A DNA stretch of 16,491 nt from an uncultured Lentisphaeria bacterium (lineage in GTDB: Bacteria > Verrucomicrobiota > Lentisphaeria > Victivallales > Victivallaceae), in NCBI GenBank assembly GCA_949298665.1, contig CASFXO010000210.1, positions 1 to 16,491 of the forward strand, in the 5' to 3' direction. Position 1 is the stretch's first letter; the number at the start of each line of letters is the position of its first letter. Position numbers and translations under genes: made by a program. This document shows positions 14,912-16,491 of the stretch, piece after piece. The notes below the pieces were generated by a model. That model searched no databases and was not told the DNA's origin. It was given only the letters and a program-made list of their open reading frames with translations.

Positions 14912-15486
14912 TGGAGCAATCCTCCATGGTCAACGGCCCCCAGATGGGTCCTTAAGTTTTTCAAAGCATACTGCATGCGGGTCAGAACCGTATTGATGGA
15001 ACAGTTCTGTATTTTCGCGATTTCCTTGAACGCCACTTTTTCCCGGCGCAGGAGAAACACTTCCCGCTGTTCCTCCGGCAACTGCGCCAGCGCCTGACGG
15101 ATCAACCCGCCCAGTTCCGCTTCATCCAGCCGACGCCACGGTTCGGTCCCGGGGGGAGCATCGATCTCCGGAGCCTCGTCGCGGTCCAGTTCGAGGAACC
15201 CGTTTTCCCGTTTTCCGCGGCGTACTTTGTCAATCAACAGATTTCTTCCGATGCGGAAGAGCCATGCGGCGAAATAACCCTGATCCTGATATTTCGGCAG
15301 CCGGGCCACCGCGCGCACCCAGGTCTGCTGGAATACGTCATCCACTTCCGCCGGACTCCAGGGCATCATACCGTTGAGGTAGCCGTACAGCCTTTTCCGG
15401 TGCCGTTGATACAACTCTTCAAAAGCCCGGTCGTTTCCCGCCAGATAGTCTGTAATGAGTTCGTAATCGCTGCGTTCTTCCAACAC
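14908..15486 (-). CDS. ECF-type RNA polymerase sigma factor
   Basis: A 192-residue group 4 (ECF) sigma factor. Region 2 spans about residues 18-92, with FEELYQRHRKRLYGYL, EVDDVFQQTWVRAVARL and the basic AWLFRIGRNLLIDKVRRGK segment that contacts the -10 element. Region 4 covers about residues 130-182, with ALAQLPEEQREVFLLRR and a helix-turn-helix (FKEIAKIQNCSINTVLTRMQYALKNLR) that would read the -35 element. Family proteins redirect RNA polymerase to stress or envelope promoters. The start is GTG at 15486 (protein MLEERS); no ATG suits, and the ribosome-binding site is weak. The gene is coupled to its anti-sigma factor. The group of ECF cannot be fixed from this sequence alone. Confidence 0.93.
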   Translation of the reverse strand: MLEERSDYELITDYLAGNDRAFEELYQRHRKRLYGYLNGMMPWSPAEVDDVFQQTWVRAVARLPKYQDQGYFAAWLFRIGRNLLIDKVRRGKRENGFLELDRDEAPEIDAPPGTEPWRRLDEAELGGLIRQALAQLPEEQREVFLLRREKVAFKEIAKIQNCSINTVLTRMQYALKNLRTHLGAVDHGGLLQ

Positions 15487-15539
15487 TTGTGATCACTCTG
15501 GTCTATATTCTTTCACTCAGAAGAAACGGATCAGCACCG

Positions 15540-15575
15540 AAAAAATTGCGCCGTCCACGAAAAAAATCAAAAAAA
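15540..15575. other. Three A-tracts upstream of the sigma-factor gene
   Basis: Runs of A lie at 15540-15545, 15560-15566 and 15569-15575, with centres about 20 and 9 bases apart, close to helical phasing. They sit in the 91-base gap between the Nudix stop and the sigma start. Phased A-tracts bend DNA and can act as UP-element-like promoter aids for the sigma gene. The minus-strand T runs could also serve the end of the Nudix transcript, but no hairpin precedes them. Confidence 0.35.
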
Positions 15576-15577
15576 TC

Positions 15578-15961
15578 TCATCCCGCCAGAAAATCCGCCA
15601 GCGGCCGGTCCGCTTCCAGCAGTCCGCAGTTCCCGAGTTCCTCCGGCCGGACAAAACGCCATCGCTGCCCTTCGCAGGCGACCGGAACCGCATTCGTTCC
15701 GATCAGACAACGCAGAAACGTCAACCGGATCATTGCGTCGCCCGTCTGATGCATGATTTCGAAGATCGGATCGAGAATCAACGCTTCCAGGGCCAGTTCT
15801 TCCCGCAATTCCCGCCGCAGCGCCGCCGCCGGAGTTTCGCCGGGATCGATCTTGCCTCCGGGAAATTCCCATCCGGCGGGAGGCTTTTCCGGGGGGCGGC
15901 TGCAAATCAATATCGTGCCGTTGCGGCGGATGACCGCGGCGGCCACATGGATGAATTTCAT
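15578..15961 (-). CDS. Nudix hydrolase, MutT/NudG-like
   Basis: A 127-residue single-domain Nudix hydrolase. The Nudix box is intact: Gly36, Glu42, Arg50, Glu51, Glu54 and Glu55 fit GX5EX7REUXEEXGU, with Ala57 in place of the usual glycine. The start MKFIHVAAAVIRRNGTILIC and WEFPGGKIDPGE resemble MutT (8-oxo-dGTP) and NudG (CTP) pyrophosphatases, which clean damaged or noncanonical nucleotides. The length is typical. Upstream is a divergent FmdB/rsmA pair; downstream, 91 bases away, is the ECF sigma gene on the same strand, probably its own unit. The exact nucleotide substrate is uncertain. Confidence 0.93.
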   Translation of the reverse strand: MKFIHVAAAVIRRNGTILICSRPPEKPPAGWEFPGGKIDPGETPAAALRRELREELALEALILDPIFEIMHQTGDAMIRLTFLRCLIGTNAVPVACEGQRWRFVRPEELGNCGLLEADRPLADFLAG

Positions 15962-15973
15962 GGTGTTCCGCTT

Positions 15974-16002
15974 TTGAAAAAATGCCGTTTATGCGGTAAT
16001 GT
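15974..16002 (+). promoter_or_regulatory. Candidate promoter for fmdB-rsmA
   Basis: TTGAAA (15974-15979) and TAATGT (15997-16002) are separated by 17 bases, matching sigma-70 spacing; the -35 is good and the -10 is weak (an alternative TGTAAT at 16000-16005 has 20-base spacing). The minus strand has TTGTTG and TACATT at 17-base spacing (16026-15998) for the Nudix gene, with its -10 overlapping this one. These are inferred by eye only. The rest of the 136-base gap shows a direct repeat ATCCGGAA at 16027 and 16074. Confidence 0.3.
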
Positions 16003-16097
16003 AATACCGGAAACCTGTTTCAACAAATCCGGAACGGCGAAAAATCGGACGATCCGCCCGAAAAAACGCCGGAATCCGGAATGGGGGAGTAGATCTT

Positions 16098-16328
16098 ATG
16101 CCGATTTTCCGTTACCGGTGCGCGCGGTGCGGCGCCGGAGAGACCCGTCTGGTTCCGCGTTTCGACGCGGAGGTGCGTTGTGAGAAATGCGGGGATGTCA
16201 TGACGAAGCTGCCGAGCGCCTTTGCCGCGGTCGGTCGTTCCGCCGCCTCCGGCTGTGCGGCGGCGGACTTCTGTCCCTCGGCGGGGGGGCATTGCTGTGA
16301 CGGCCATTGCGGGTGCGGCGGGCACTGA
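16098..16328 (+). CDS. FmdB-type zinc-ribbon protein with Cys/His-rich tail
   Basis: A 76-residue protein starting MPIFRYRCARCG. Cys8, Cys11, Cys28 and Cys31 form two CxxC knuckles typical of the FmdB (CxxC_CxxC_SSSS) zinc ribbon. Family members are small regulatory or assembly proteins of unknown exact role. The usual tail is Ser/Gly-rich; here residues 53-76 carry six more cysteines and three histidines (CCDGHCGCGGH at the end), suggesting an extra metal-binding site. A GGGGGAG at 16083-16089 is eight bases before ATG. The stop TGA overlaps the rsmA start (TGATG), so it is coupled to it. Confidence 0.87.
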   Translation: MPIFRYRCARCGAGETRLVPRFDAEVRCEKCGDVMTKLPSAFAAVGRSAASGCAAADFCPSAGGHCCDGHCGCGGH

Positions 16329-16491
16329 TGAATAAACAGCAGTTGATGACCGCGCTGACGTCGATCGGTATGCGGCCGGGGCGGGGGCTCGGTCAGAACT
16401 TTCTGGTGGACGCCAATCTGCTTGAGGCGATTGTCCGGGCGGCGGCGCCCGTTCCCGGCGAGGTGATTCTGGAAGTGGGACCGGGGTTCGG
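16328..16491 (+). CDS. rsmA: 16S rRNA dimethyladenosine transferase, 5' part
   Basis: RsmA (KsgA) methylates two adjacent adenines near the 3' end of 16S rRNA and acts as a late 30S assembly checkpoint. The 54 visible residues include RGLGQNFLVDANLLEAIVRAA and the start of the SAM-binding motif I (ILEVGPGF), both diagnostic. The ATG at 16328 overlaps the fmdB stop by one base (TGATG). The gene continues beyond the window; family length is about 260-280 residues, so most of it is missing. Confidence 0.92.
   Translation, partial: MNKQQLMTALTSIGMRPGRGLGQNFLVDANLLEAIVRAAAPVPGEVILEVGPGF

Noticed and set aside
15545..15600. Intrinsic terminator after the Nudix gene from its minus-strand T runs
   Set aside because: No convincing GC-rich stem precedes the T runs, so they are recorded only as A-tracts.

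Overview
The window looks like a chromosomal segment of a GC-rich bacterium of the PVC superphylum, most likely Lentisphaerota (Victivallis-like) or a close relative. This is inferred from three things: an spc ribosomal operon without an rpmD (L30) gene, the pairing of DUF1549/DUF1553, DUF1501 and PPC-like secreted proteins typical of Planctomycetes, Verrucomicrobia and Lentisphaerae, and a eukaryote/Bacteroidetes-like arginyl-tRNA synthetase. No 16S rRNA or other decisive marker is present, so the placement is tentative.

Region 1 (1-3718, + strand) is the distal spc operon: 3' part of rpsH, then rplF, rplR, rpsE, rplO and secY. A 12-bp hairpin followed by a short T run lies after secY. Region 2 (3812-7726, + strand) is a tight housekeeping operon: cmk, a YbgC-type thioesterase, manA and argS, with overlapping or near-abutting genes. 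The argS reading frame is broken by one in-frame TAG (7499-7501). The 74 codons after it still encode a well-conserved ArgS C-terminus, which is the most striking anomaly here.

Region 3 (7801-13705, - strand) converges on argS. It holds a three-gene cluster, transcribed as DUF1549/DUF1553 protein, Tat-exported DUF1501 protein, then a secreted PPC-like protein. Upstream of it on the same strand is a RidA-superfamily protein resembling FkbO/Hyg5 chorismatases. Region 4 (13842-15486, - strand) is a compact envelope-signalling module: ECF sigma factor, zinc-finger (ZAS) membrane anti-sigma factor overlapping it by 4 bp, and a small exported coiled-coil protein with nine consecutive prolines. Region 5 (15578-16491) has a MutT-like Nudix hydrolase (-), and divergently an FmdB-type zinc-ribbon protein overlapping the start of rsmA (+), which runs off the window.

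No tRNA, rRNA, CRISPR array, insertion sequence or phage gene was seen, and no gene-free stretch exceeds 300 bases. The genes are mostly ordinary. The points worth a second look are the amber codon in argS, the sigma/anti-sigma/poly-proline module, the RidA/chorismatase-like protein with a palindrome at its start, and the reduced planctomycete-type secreted cluster.
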